Shown: one piece after another, positions 14,567-21,651 of the stretch
Layout of the letters: each line of letters starts with the position of its first letter
Position numbering within the stretch: position 1 is the first letter of the stretch
Assembly (NCBI GenBank): GCA_947258815.1
Contig: CAMYJW010000003.1
Span: 1 to 49,656, forward strand
From: an uncultured Sphingomonadaceae bacterium
Lineage (GTDB): Bacteria > Pseudomonadota > Alphaproteobacteria > Sphingomonadales > Sphingomonadaceae
Length of the DNA: 49,656 nt
Reading direction: 5' to 3'
Position numbers and translations under genes: made by a program
Notes under the pieces: generated by a model
What the model was told of the DNA's origin: nothing
Databases searched by the model: none
What the model saw: only the letters and a program-made list of their open reading frames with translations

Positions 14567-14835
14567 GCCGTCACCTCAAATTCATGGGAGCAATGTTTGC
14601 AGATCAGTGCGTCTGGCTGAACCAGTTCGGCGCAGCGAGGGCATTTTTTCTTTTCGCCTGCGGCCAACTGTTTGGCGGCCATCTCCTTTTCCCCACCCAT
14701 AAACAAGGTGATTATTACACCAAGCGGGCCAAGCAATAATCCAAGAAAAAACCCGCCGGGGCCACTTCCTCCACGGCTGCTCGCTATCATTGCTCCTACA
14801 ATACCGCAGACAATCCAGATCAGCACAAATTCCAT
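14563..14835 (-). CDS. Membrane protein with C-terminal zinc ribbon
   Basis: 90 residues. Two membrane segments (residues about 3-18 and 28-46, with GPGGFFLGLLLGPLGVIITLF) are followed by a cytoplasmic zinc ribbon, CPRCAELVQPDALICKHC. The layout is common for small bacterial membrane proteins of unknown role. Expressed with the repressor, it is a candidate lysogenic-conversion or superinfection-exclusion gene; that is inference from position. Confidence 0.7.
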   Translation of the reverse strand: MEFVLIWIVCGIVGAMIASSRGGSGPGGFFLGLLLGPLGVIITLFMGGEKEMAAKQLAAGEKKKCPRCAELVQPDALICKHCSHEFEVTA

Positions 14836-14857
14836 AAGTTCGCCCTCGAATTATTAT

Positions 14858-15181
14858 CTACGCTTTGTTTTCCGAATGTCGGAATGCGTCAACAAGACAG
14901 CCAGCCAGCCACATCAGAAAACCTCCAGTGAGAAATCTATCGCCAAACCATATCATCCCAACCCGTGTTTCAATATAACTGCGTGCCACCTCAATTTTGT
15001 CCCGGTATTCCCAAGCTTGAGCAATATTGTCTTCGTCGGGTGTCGGGGGTAGTGTGTTCGGAATAAAATAAGCGATGATCAGCAATGTTGCGCCAATAAC
15101 AAACACCCACAAACCAAGCACTCTAAGCCAGTGCCACTCGTGATATAGATCGCGCAGTGGTAAATCTGAATTATCAACCAT
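14858..15181 (-). CDS. Two-pass membrane protein of the lysogeny operon
   Basis: 107 residues from MVDNSDLPLRD, chosen because GAGG lies 8 nt upstream; starts at 15193 or 15199 lack such a site. Membrane helices are at about residues 21-41 (VLGLWVFVIGATLLIIAYFI) and 86-101 (FLTGGFLMWLAGCLVDAF), with an acidic loop between. It follows the repressor on the same strand and should be made in the lysogen. Function unknown. Confidence 0.65.
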   Translation of the reverse strand: MVDNSDLPLRDLYHEWHWLRVLGLWVFVIGATLLIIAYFIPNTLPPTPDEDNIAQAWEYRDKIEVARSYIETRVGMIWFGDRFLTGGFLMWLAGCLVDAFRHSENKA

Positions 15182-15244
15182 AAATTGCCTCATCCACATG
15201 AACTTGTTGTTTATATCTAATTTGTGCGTGATGGCACTTTGATA

Positions 15245-15904
15245 TTACTCAGGAAGTATAGCCGAAACAACAACTGCGATAACCTTCACCTCAATGATAC
15301 CTTGCTCAGGATCATCAAGCCTGAATGCCTGATGTGCAGGGTTTTTTGATCTGGGTTTCGCCCATGGAACACCGTCTATTTCGACAAATTCCTTGACGGT
15401 CGCTTCATATGAAAGATCGGCCTCGCGCTTACGCAAAATAACAATTCTCTTGCCGGGCGCCGCTTCTGAACGGCCAAAAACAGACACACATTCAACAATT
15501 GTGCCTTCAGGATATATCTCATTCATTGAGTCGCCTTCTACCCTGAGGCCAAATCTGTGATCGACCTCGGCGGTCACGTCAGCCCGTCCGGTAAATGTAA
15601 GCCAATCTTCCTCTGGCCATTCAAACGCCTCAACCCACTGCCCTGCCGCAACCGCACCTTTGACGCACAAGGTTGGTCCTAATGGCCTGATATTACGAAT
15701 AAAACCGTCTGCTGAAATAAGTTCATCCACGGACAAGCCTATCGTCCTGGCAATAGCCGCAAGCATATCAGGCTCCGGGTTGGCGCCTTTCTCCCATCGT
15801 GAAACAGTCCCTTGGGTCACGCCTACACGCTCGCCAAACTCTGCCTGATTAATCCCTTCACGTCGCCTGAAGGTTACAATTTTGCCTGATATATCGCTGG
15901 TCAT
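15245..15904 (-). CDS. CI/LexA-like prophage repressor
   Basis: 219 residues from MTSDISGKIV, preceded by AGGA; upstream in-frame Met codons would run across the operators. Residues 7-62 form an XRE helix-turn-helix (QAEFGERVGVTQGTVSRWEKG). Residues 80-210 form the S24 self-cleaving domain, with the Ala87-Gly88 cleavage site (AVAAGQ), nucleophile Ser126 in VEGDSMNE and general base Lys171 in ATVKEF. It should hold the lytic promoters off by binding the TATGCG palindromes and be cut with RecA help after DNA damage, so the prophage should respond to SOS. Confidence 0.92.
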   Translation of the reverse strand: MTSDISGKIVTFRRREGINQAEFGERVGVTQGTVSRWEKGANPEPDMLAAIARTIGLSVDELISADGFIRNIRPLGPTLCVKGAVAAGQWVEAFEWPEEDWLTFTGRADVTAEVDHRFGLRVEGDSMNEIYPEGTIVECVSVFGRSEAAPGKRIVILRKREADLSYEATVKEFVEIDGVPWAKPRSKNPAHQAFRLDDPEQGIIEVKVIAVVVSAILPE

Positions 15905-15937
15905 TCCTGCATTTAAGAGGCTGCTCGGCGATTCGCA

Positions 15938-15953
15938 TAATCGCATACGCATA
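15938..15953. promoter_or_regulatory. Operator site R1 (repressor side)
   Basis: TAATCGCATACGCATA keeps the right half CGCATA and 4 of 6 bases of the left half. Two more copies of CGCATA lie at 15934 and 15942. The centre is 32 bp from site R2. Confidence 0.55.
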
Positions 15954-15959
15954 TCATGC

Positions 15960-15989
15960 TTGACCGAACTATGCGTATGCGCATATATC
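15960..15989 (+). promoter_or_regulatory. Rightward early promoter PR
   Basis: TTGACC at 15960-15965 and TATATC at 15984-15989 with an 18-nt spacer that contains operator R2. It lies just before the Cro-like gene and mirrors the build of PL. Confidence 0.6.
15970..15985. promoter_or_regulatory. Operator site R2 inside PR
   Basis: TATGCGTATGCGCATA, with both half-sites TATGCG and CGCATA exact and a TATG centre. It occupies the PR spacer as L1 does in PL. Confidence 0.72.
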
Positions 15990-15997
15990 TCCGGCCC

Positions 15998-16201
15998 ATG
16001 GACGAGTTTCTTCATATCAGGCGTTCCCTTGGGTTGACGCAAATCGAAATGGCTGAGGCTCTCGGGCTTCATCAGACAACCATCTCTCGCTTCGAGCGCG
16101 GTGAACTTGAGGTTGATAAGAGAACTCTTCTCGCGGCGAGATCTCTTGGGCCAACGCCCGACGCCACCGCGACCACACCATCAAAAGCCGACGCGGCATG
16201 A
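15998..16201 (+). CDS. Cro-like HTH repressor
   Basis: 67 residues from MDEFLHIRRSLG; the longer frame from 15956 would start inside the promoter. Residues 5-50 form one XRE helix-turn-helix (LTQIEMAEALGLHQTTISRFERG), followed by a short unstructured tail with no second domain. It is divergent from the CI-like gene with the operators between them, the classic genetic switch layout. It should bind the same palindromes and favour lytic growth. Confidence 0.85.
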   Translation: MDEFLHIRRSLGLTQIEMAEALGLHQTTISRFERGELEVDKRTLLAARSLGPTPDATATTPSKADAA

Positions 16202-16611
16202 GCGGAAACATGCCAAACAGCGGCGCACTTGAGGGCGGTGATGAACGGTTTATCCGTCCGGGTGATGTTTCCCGGAAGGCGCTGCGTGCTGACCTGCAAC
16301 ACGAACAAGATTCTCGCCAATCTCACGAGCTGCATCCGGGGGAAGGTAAAGCTGGACACTTCTGGCGCGCGGAGGTTTGCGCGGACGATCCTCCGCCCAC
16401 TCCATTCGAACAAATACAACTAGGCCCTGTTCTGAGGTTTGAAGCGCCGTCAGTTTGTGGGCAATTATCCGGCCGTGCTGATCGCGGTCTAACCCATCGG
16501 GTTCGTCGGGCATTTCTGTTCTCCATGATCTGTGTTGCAGCGATCATGGTAAGTCGGGCGGCGGCTTCCGCAAGGGTGTCGTCGTCCGTTCTAAAATCAG
16601 GTGCGGCATGA
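16198..16611 (+). CDS. Possible gene downstream of cro (conflicts with an antisense ORF)
   Basis: 137 residues. Both ends make ATGA overlaps, with the Cro-like gene and with the 59-residue gene, which argues for translation. Against it, the predicted protein has no recognisable fold, and the opposite strand at 16250-16513 holds a frame that reads more like a natural protein. Base composition at third positions does not separate the two. If real, its place after cro is that of a CII-type regulator, but no HTH is visible. Confidence 0.38.
   Translation: MSGNMPNSGALEGGDERFIRPGDVSRKALRADLQHEQDSRQSHELHPGEGKAGHFWRAEVCADDPPPTPFEQIQLGPVLRFEAPSVCGQLSGRADRGLTHRVRRAFLFSMICVAAIMVSRAAASARVSSSVLKSGAA
16250..16513 (-). 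CDS. Antisense small phage protein
   Basis: 87 residues. The pattern GLVVFVRMEWAED, then RSVQLYLPPDAAREIGENLV, resembles a short phage family in which a beta-strand pair is followed by PxxAREL-type helix. It reads against the cro operon and lies wholly inside the plus-strand frame. No promoter was found for it. The two calls on this stretch may exclude each other. Confidence 0.45.
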   Translation of the reverse strand: MPDEPDGLDRDQHGRIIAHKLTALQTSEQGLVVFVRMEWAEDRPRKPPRARSVQLYLPPDAAREIGENLVRVAGQHAAPSGKHHPDG

Positions 16612-16787
16612 GCGCGTTCGGAAAATTCCTGCGCAATCTGTTCACGCGCAATCCCGACATTATCATTCGTGGAGATCGCGTGATCATCTATCGCGCGCCG
16701 CGTGGGCTTGTCATCAACCCCGCCAAATCCGACCGCCCTTCTTATATTTACGTAATCCATACCAAGGGGATATCCGATGTCGGATGA
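16608..16787 (+). CDS. Small phage protein
   Basis: 59 residues, starting MSAFGKFLRNLFTRNPD and continuing with a beta hairpin (IIIRGDRVIIYRAPRGLVI). It overlaps the next gene by 11 nt. Function unknown. Confidence 0.6.
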   Translation: MSAFGKFLRNLFTRNPDIIIRGDRVIIYRAPRGLVINPAKSDRPSYIYVIHTKGISDVG

Positions 16788-17319
16788 GTTCGCCGCTAAC
16801 TTTCCCCTGCTTGTTTCCAGCGGTGAGGCGCGCGATGGAATTGCCCGCGCCCTGCGTCTGTTTGTTGGCAGAGGACGGCGTTACAGCGTCAAACAGCTCT
16901 CCAATTCGACCGGCGTTCGTGAATGGGAAATCAATCAGGCGCTGATCCCGGCGGACGATCCAAAGCACAGGCCGCTCAAACCCGAATGCCTGATGAGCAT
17001 CAGCATGTTTCTGGGCGCGGCGTTTATCAACGAATGGATATCACCCACCAATGTCGGGGTGTTCGACCTGCCTGAAGAGGGCGTGTGCCCCGGCGAATTT
17101 GCGGCCGACAATACCGACGACAACGCCAGTATTGTTCGCGATGCAATCGACAAGGTTTGGGGGACCAGAACCGGGATTCCAGACCTGATGCAGATTGGCA
17201 ACCGCATGATGCAGCGCGGCGCGCAACTGATCGCGATAGGGCGCGCAAAGCCAGATATTCAGCACAATTCAGAGACAGGTTCCGGCGGCGCCGGGGTGGA
17301 GCCGTCAGAGGGGGGATGA
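16777..17319 (+). CDS. Putative phage regulator
   Basis: 180 residues. Residues 30-85 look like an HTH followed by a helical hairpin (YSVKQLSNSTGVREWEINQAL, then KPECLMSISMFLGAAFINEWI), a form found in phage regulators of alphaproteobacteria, often with the same order of a condition-sensing helix and then a hydrophobic pair. The C-terminal part has a helix (IPDLMQIGNRMMQRGAQLIAIG) and a loose Gly-rich tail. CII-like or replication-control roles are possible; neither is shown. AAGGGG precedes the ATG. Confidence 0.6.
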   Translation: MSDEFAANFPLLVSSGEARDGIARALRLFVGRGRRYSVKQLSNSTGVREWEINQALIPADDPKHRPLKPECLMSISMFLGAAFINEWISPTNVGVFDLPEEGVCPGEFAADNTDDNASIVRDAIDKVWGTRTGIPDLMQIGNRMMQRGAQLIAIGRAKPDIQHNSETGSGGAGVEPSEGG

Positions 17320-17424
17320 GGCTCAGGCGATCCTTTGCGACAGTCAACCGGACGCAATCCCGACAATAATTGCGCGGCTGTAATCCCCCTCCATCCCACC
17401 CATCATTCGAAAGGAACACGTAAA

Positions 17425-18012
17425 ATGGCCAGTGAAAAAACCGATGCAGAATCCGGCGAAGGCGGCGGAATTGACGGTGAATACAAGAAGCCGGACGCCA
17501 AAGCCGCACTCAAGATTTTCCGCGAGGAAATCGCACCAAAACAAGCGCATATGGCAACAATCAAGGGCGATCTTTCCGACCCATACAAACGCATAAAGGA
17601 CGATTGCCATTTTCCGCGCAAGGTTCTCGATTTCCTGATCATCCTGAATGGCATGGAAGAGGCGAAGCGCGATCATTTTCTGCTCGCCCTGTCGCTGGGC
17701 ATGTCTGAACTTCAACTGTTCGTCCCACGCGATCTGGTGACGATGGCGAACGATGAAGATGGCGCAAATGTCATCCCGATCGGCGAGCGTGAAGCGGATA
17801 ATCTGGCTACGCTGGACGATGATGATTTTGAAGCCGGTGAAGATGAACTGGCGGCGCAATCTTCACGCCCAAGCACACAAAAGGCGAAAGCTGAAGCTGA
17901 CGCGGCCAGCGAGGAAAAACCTGCTCCAGGAACCGGCGCTGCGGCACGCAAGGCGATGAAGGCACCGCCTAAATCCGCTGTCAAAGGATCGACCGCAGCG
18001 GCGGTCCACTGA
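17425..18012 (+). CDS. Conserved early phage protein
   Basis: 195 residues from MASEKTDAESG, with AAAGGA before the ATG; a longer frame from 17335 crosses an untranslated leader. Residues 20-105 form a helical domain (KAALKIFREEIAPKQAHM, YKRIKDDCHFPRKVLDFLI, MEEAKRDHFLLALSL) found in early genes of sphingomonad and rhizobial phages. The rest is an Ala, Lys and Pro-rich tail. The helical part recalls small DNA-bridging proteins but no family is certain. Confidence 0.7.
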   Translation: MASEKTDAESGEGGGIDGEYKKPDAKAALKIFREEIAPKQAHMATIKGDLSDPYKRIKDDCHFPRKVLDFLIILNGMEEAKRDHFLLALSLGMSELQLFVPRDLVTMANDEDGANVIPIGEREADNLATLDDDDFEAGEDELAAQSSRPSTQKAKAEADAASEEKPAPGTGAAARKAMKAPPKSAVKGSTAAAVH

Positions 18013-18016
18013 TCAT

Positions 18017-18087
18017 CACCTGAATTCAGGTGTGACCGGAGAGTGGCGGTAAATTCAACCCGGCCTGTGAAGAAGGCTCCGCCACTC
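18017..18087 (+). other. Two strong hairpins in the early-operon gap
   Basis: A perfect 16-bp palindrome CACCTGAATTCAGGTG (18017-18032) is followed by a 9-bp perfect stem (GAGTGGCGG at 18041-18049 with CCGCCACTC at 18079-18087, 29-nt loop). This is the widest gap in the rightward early operon. No U-tract follows, so it is not a plain intrinsic terminator. It may be a protein-binding or RNA control element. Confidence 0.5.
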
Positions 18088-18123
18088 CGAGGATGACACC
18101 TGTGCCAGCCTGTTGGGGAATCA

Positions 18124-18711
18124 ATGTCATATCTTGCGCTTGATCTGTCAAAGCGATCAACCGGATGGGCACTCTGGAAAGAGGGCTGGGACACCGCGCG
18201 TATCGGTCATTGGAAACTCGGCTCTGAGTATTCTTCCGATGGGCAGGTTTATGGAAAATTACATCGATCGCTGAACGACCTGTTCAAACTGGAACGGTTT
18301 GAATTTGTCTTCATCGAAGAGCCTATCAACCTGCATAAGACAGGCGGAACCAGCGCAAATAACATCCGAATGTCGCTGGGTCTGAACGCGCACGTAGAGA
18401 GTTTTGCCGTCGCGAGACGATGCCGCAGGCTTCAGGAAGTGAACGTCTCAAGCTGGCGGCAGGACTTCATCGGGCGCGACATCACGGGCAGTGCGCGCAA
18501 GGAAGCCAAACGCGCGGGAAAGAGCGCACGGGACCAGTTGAAACGCCTGACTATCGCGCGGTGCCGCCAACTGGGCTTCACAGTCTCTGTGGATGACGAA
18601 GCCGACGCCATCGGCATTCTGACATACGGATTATCCATCAGCGGAATCACGCCGCCATGGCTGGCTAACGAAACGCTTCGCCCCATCCTTGATGTGGGGA
18701 CTGCGCGATGA
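18124..18711 (+). CDS. RuvC-like Holliday junction resolvase
   Basis: 195 residues with an RNase H fold. The acidic residues sit where RuvC-type nucleases need them: Asp7 in LALDLSKRSTGW, Glu65 or Glu66 in FVFIEEP, and Asp157/158 with Asp161 in SVDDEADAIGIL. It should cut branched DNA formed during phage replication and recombination before packaging. It overlaps the next gene as ATGA. Confidence 0.88.
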   Translation: MSYLALDLSKRSTGWALWKEGWDTARIGHWKLGSEYSSDGQVYGKLHRSLNDLFKLERFEFVFIEEPINLHKTGGTSANNIRMSLGLNAHVESFAVARRCRRLQEVNVSSWRQDFIGRDITGSARKEAKRAGKSARDQLKRLTIARCRQLGFTVSVDDEADAIGILTYGLSISGITPPWLANETLRPILDVGTAR

Positions 18712-19025
18712 AACCCGAACTCGTTGACATCGAAATAATGAGAGACAAGCGCAATGAGGTTATTGTCTCGGATTTTGCCGCTGGCGATGCCCTGAAAGAC
18801 ATAGCAGAGAAACACGGAATTTCACCACAGCGCGTCGGCCAGATCGTATCAAGATTTGGCATCGAGCGTGATTTCGGGCGCCGTAGCAAAAAGATTCGCA
18901 ACATCCCTAATCGGCGTGGGCGACCCAAGCTGCCGATCACCGAATCCGACCAAAAACACTACGCTAAATTACGGCGTATTTTAGGCGCCAGATACGCACG
19001 TCAGGCGATGGGAATTCCGTTGTGA
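18708..19025 (+). CDS. Small HTH protein
   Basis: 105 residues. Residues 20-55 form a sigma-region-4-like or Trp-repressor-like HTH (DFAAGDALKDIAEKHGISPQRVGQIVSRFG), followed by a strongly basic stretch with an AT-hook-like RRGRPKL motif. It is probably a DNA-binding regulator or a replication accessory protein. It is coupled by ATGA to both neighbours. Confidence 0.75.
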   Translation: MKPELVDIEIMRDKRNEVIVSDFAAGDALKDIAEKHGISPQRVGQIVSRFGIERDFGRRSKKIRNIPNRRGRPKLPITESDQKHYAKLRRILGARYARQAMGIPL

Positions 19026-19987
19026 AGAACTTTATCGCCATGCAGCGAGAGGCGCTCGATCATGTCCTTTTCAAAGGGCATCCAGACCGATTTTATGCGT
19101 GGTTCTGGCTTGTAGCCAATGCGGCATGGAGGCCCACGCGAGTCAGAATTAAAGGTGAGACAGTGACCCTTGAAAGAGGTGAATTATCATTCTCGGTTCG
19201 CTTTCTTGCAGAGAACTGGAAGTGGTCAAAAAGCAAGGTGGATCGCTTCATCGCGGACCTTCGCGAAGAAGGCATGATTTCTACGCGTTCAAAAAACGGG
19301 ACAGCAAATGAAAATAAACCGGGACAAGGCCAGAGCATTATAACCATATGTAATTACAACAAATATCAAGACCCGGAACAATCGGAGTGGGACAACAGCG
19401 GGACAACAACCGGGACAACAGCGGGACAACAGCGGGACAAAGAAGAACAAGGGAACAAGTTAACAATAGAAGAAGAACCTAAAGGTTCTAGTCCATCAGC
19501 CCCTGATCGACAGTCTGACCATGCTGATATTTTTTCGGCATGGAACGCCATGGCTGCCAGGAGTGGCCTTCAACCGATTATCAAACTTTCCGACAAGCGA
19601 TCGAAAGCGCTGAAGGCCCGTCTGGCGGATCACGGTCTTTCGGAAATTCTCAGGGCCATCGACCAAATCCCGAAAAGCAGATTTCTACTCGGCGCCAACG
19701 ACCGTGGCTGGAAAGCTGATTTCAATTTTCTGATCAAACCAGACAGCATCCTCAAAATTCTGGAGGGCAAGTATGACGACCGACGCCAAACAAATCGGAG
19801 AGGTTCTTCCGGCGGTCACGCAGAGCGAGACACGCGAGACGGCTTCCAGCGTGCCATCGACCGCAAACTGGGAATCGATGGATATCACGATCCTGAACAG
19901 CCTGCCGGAGAGGTTGGACGACAAGATGCTGGATCAGGTTCAGGCGATAGCGAAATGCCCTCTGCCGAAATTATCCCCCTGCGATGA
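19022..19987 (+). CDS. Phage replication initiation protein (O-like)
   Basis: 321 residues. Residues 15-110 form a winged helix (RGELSFSVRFLAENWKWSKSKVDRFIADLREEGMI) like those in phage O-type and DnaD-type replication proteins. A Thr/Gly-rich linker coded by tandem repeats (near residues 123-140) separates it from a C-terminal domain (FSAWNAMAARSGLQPIIKL, AIDQIPKSRFLLGANDRGWKADFNFLIKPDSILKILEGKY) that is standard for these proteins. As in lambda O, the repeats inside the gene may be the origin it binds. The last 215 nt also code for the start of the next gene in another frame. Confidence 0.82.
   Translation: MKNFIAMQREALDHVLFKGHPDRFYAWFWLVANAAWRPTRVRIKGETVTLERGELSFSVRFLAENWKWSKSKVDRFIADLREEGMISTRSKNGTANENKPGQGQSIITICNYNKYQDPEQSEWDNSGTTTGTTAGQQRDKEEQGNKLTIEEEPKGSSPSAPDRQSDHADIFSAWNAMAARSGLQPIIKLSDKRSKALKARLADHGLSEILRAIDQIPKSRFLLGANDRGWKADFNFLIKPDSILKILEGKYDDRRQTNRRGSSGGHAERDTRDGFQRAIDRKLGIDGYHDPEQPAGEVGRQDAGSGSGDSEMPSAEIIPLR
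19298..19440 (+). repeat. Iteron-like repeats, candidate replication origin
   Basis: Five tandem copies of GCGGGACAACA-type 11-12-mers have their GGGACA cores at 19389, 19400, 19412, 19423 and 19434. Two outlying cores are at 19298 and 19321. The spacing of 11, 12, 11, 11 bp puts each core on the same helix face. An A-rich stretch follows (19441-19490). The array lies inside the replication gene as in lambda. Confidence 0.65.
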
Positions 19988-20534
19988 GGATTATCTGATG
20001 GGGATCGCCCGCAACCTTTCAACCATGCCGCGACGGGCTGACGACGCCGTTTCCGGTGAGGTGCGTATCGCGCTGTTCCTTCGTGATTTTGCCGGATACT
20101 CGAAGGCAGCCATGAACTTCCTGCACGATACCGCGCGGCGAGAACTGAGGTTTTTCCCTTCACCCAAGGAGTGTTTCGACATCCTCGATCGCTGGGAGCG
20201 TTGCGATGGTCCATCGGTTGCGCGGCGGCTGGCCAGGCAACGGGCGAAGGCTGAGCTTACAGCGCGCCACAACGAGGCGCTGCAAGCGCTCAGGGAACGT
20301 TCTCTCGATCAGGCGGCGATCGACGCACTCCCCGACCACTGGAAGCGGCAGGGAGAGGTTCTGGGTTATCTGCGCCTCTGGCCAGACGGTCGATACAGCG
20401 CCCGTGCAGACACCGCTGGAGCAAGTGAGGAAGTTTTGGCTGAAAGCCGCAAGGAGGCGCAGGATTGGCTTGATGCATGGCACCGGGCAGGAACTGTTTC
20501 GGACGATGGAGATGGTGATGGCATTGCGGCCTGA
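19773..20534 (+). CDS. Early phage protein, possible helicase loader
   Basis: 253 residues. A near-perfect GGAGGG ribosome site lies 8 nt before the ATG, which supports this start although it sits 215 nt inside the replication gene. The middle region (LSPCDEDYLMGIARNLSTMPRRADD, GEVRIALFLRDFAGYSKAAMNFLHDTARRELRFFPSPKECFDIL) is conserved in phage replication modules; the C-terminal part is a charged coiled coil ending in an Asp/Gly tail. Being next to the O-like gene suggests a lambda P-like helper role, but no ATPase motif is present. Confidence 0.65.
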   Translation: MTTDAKQIGEVLPAVTQSETRETASSVPSTANWESMDITILNSLPERLDDKMLDQVQAIAKCPLPKLSPCDEDYLMGIARNLSTMPRRADDAVSGEVRIALFLRDFAGYSKAAMNFLHDTARRELRFFPSPKECFDILDRWERCDGPSVARRLARQRAKAELTARHNEALQALRERSLDQAAIDALPDHWKRQGEVLGYLRLWPDGRYSARADTAGASEEVLAESRKEAQDWLDAWHRAGTVSDDGDGDGIAA

Positions 20535-20691
20535 TCAGCTTCGCCGGATCGACGAAACACTCATCCAGTGGATGAACCGACTGCGCGAGGAGCGCGGCAA
20601 TTTTCATGTCGTCTGGAGAGAGGATCACAGCGGCAATCCATATCCACATCAGGCACGCCAGAGCCAGCCAGCAATGGATTTCACACGATGA
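20518..20691 (+). CDS. Small phage protein
   Basis: 57 residues from MALRPDQLRRIDE. GGAG lies six nt before this ATG; ATG codons at 20506 and 20512 are alternatives. The N-terminal helix (LRRIDETLIQWMNRLREERG) is followed by a His and Gln-rich end. It overlaps the gene before it by 17 nt and the next as ATGA. Confidence 0.6.
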   Translation: MALRPDQLRRIDETLIQWMNRLREERGNFHVVWREDHSGNPYPHQARQSQPAMDFTR

Positions 20692-20888
20692 GCGGAACCT
20701 CCCTCACCCGGTTCGCCGGCATGATGCGCGATCCTGATCCGGCAGGCGCACGCAAGGCGGCGCGGGAACTGTTCGACAAACATGAAATTCTTGTCGTGTT
20801 CCCGGATGATGTTCGAAACGGGAAGATCGATCGCATGTGGGTCGATGCAATCGGCAGGCGGCTTTACGGGAACCGGGGGGCAAGATGA
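20688..20888 (+). CDS. Small phage protein
   Basis: 66 residues (MSGTSLTRFAGMMRDPDPAG and on), with the helix ARKAARELFDKHEIL and the strand LVVFPDD. Coupled by ATGA to both neighbours. Function unknown. Confidence 0.65.
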   Translation: MSGTSLTRFAGMMRDPDPAGARKAARELFDKHEILVVFPDDVRNGKIDRMWVDAIGRRLYGNRGAR

Positions 20889-21535
20889 CCGTTGATGACA
20901 GATTGCTGGATAAACGACCGGGAGAAACCTGGCTGGAATACCAGATAAGACTGGCTGAAATTGAAGTTGGAATTCGTGATCGTGGAGCGCCGATTGTTCC
21001 GCCCGAAGCAGAGCAGCATGCCGAATATAGCTATGAGTTGGTCAACAACCTTGAGCAAGGAACCCAGGCATACACGAAGCGCAATATGACATCATCACCG
21101 TTCCAGGATCTCTATAACCGCGGAACCATAACACTGGAACAATTTGATGCATTCCTACAAATCTCGATGGCTGCTGAAACCATCCAGAAAGGGGTTTCGA
21201 TAAGGACTGGAAACCTTGAGCCTTTTGTAGACAGTTTCGGATCCGCCCATGATCCGTTGATTGAGAGTTTGAGGTATGTGAGGCTCTGCGTTGCTTACAC
21301 GCGCTGGCGAAACAATCTGCCTATGCCGCGTAAAATGATTGTCGAAATGATAACTGATCGTGGACCGCTATTTGTAAAAGCCCGGAAGTTCAGGATGAGT
21401 TGGCCAAGGGCGCGTAAACTGCTGATACGCTCTCTCGATAACTGGATCGATTTCATGGAGCGCGTCACCGAAGAGATTGATGAAAGAGACGTTGAGGCAG
21501 TCTATAAACGCCTTGGTGAAGGAAAAATTAGGTGA
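20885..21535 (+). CDS. Conserved phage protein, last early gene
   Basis: 216 residues from MTVDDRLLDK. No enzyme motif is seen. A central helical region (YLNRGTI-like segment, ITLEQFDAFLQISMAAETI) and a basic part (RKFRMSWPRARKLLIRSLDNWIDFMERV) suggest a DNA-binding or structural role. Its position just before the terminase genes is that of a late-gene activator such as Q, but this is only positional. It starts in an ATGA overlap and ends in a TGATG overlap. Confidence 0.6.
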   Translation: MTVDDRLLDKRPGETWLEYQIRLAEIEVGIRDRGAPIVPPEAEQHAEYSYELVNNLEQGTQAYTKRNMTSSPFQDLYNRGTITLEQFDAFLQISMAAETIQKGVSIRTGNLEPFVDSFGSAHDPLIESLRYVRLCVAYTRWRNNLPMPRKMIVEMITDRGPLFVKARKFRMSWPRARKLLIRSLDNWIDFMERVTEEIDERDVEAVYKRLGEGKIR

Positions 21536-21648
21536 TGGGCTTGACCGTGAGTGAGAGTGGGGCTACCCGACCATTACACAAATTTGCGCAAGCAGATAGC
21601 ATCTCTTGCACGGGTAATCCCAAAAAATCGCAGAAAACCGGGGTTTGA
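21535..21648 (+). CDS. Possible micro-protein before the terminase
   Basis: 37 residues (MGLTVSESGATRPLHKFAQA and on) in the gap before the terminase, starting in a TGATG overlap and ending 3 nt before the next ATG. Only the tight spacing supports it. Confidence 0.35.
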   Translation: MGLTVSESGATRPLHKFAQADSISCTGNPKKSQKTGV

Positions 21649-21651
21649 ACG

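Noticed and set aside
16323..16608. Second minus-strand gene upstream of the 87-residue antisense ORF
   Set aside because: The frame with DDDTLAEAAARL has no usable start and no stop near the next start.
21570..21650. tRNA-like stretch before the terminase
   Set aside because: No paired acceptor and T arms could be drawn; it fits the micro-ORF or leader instead.
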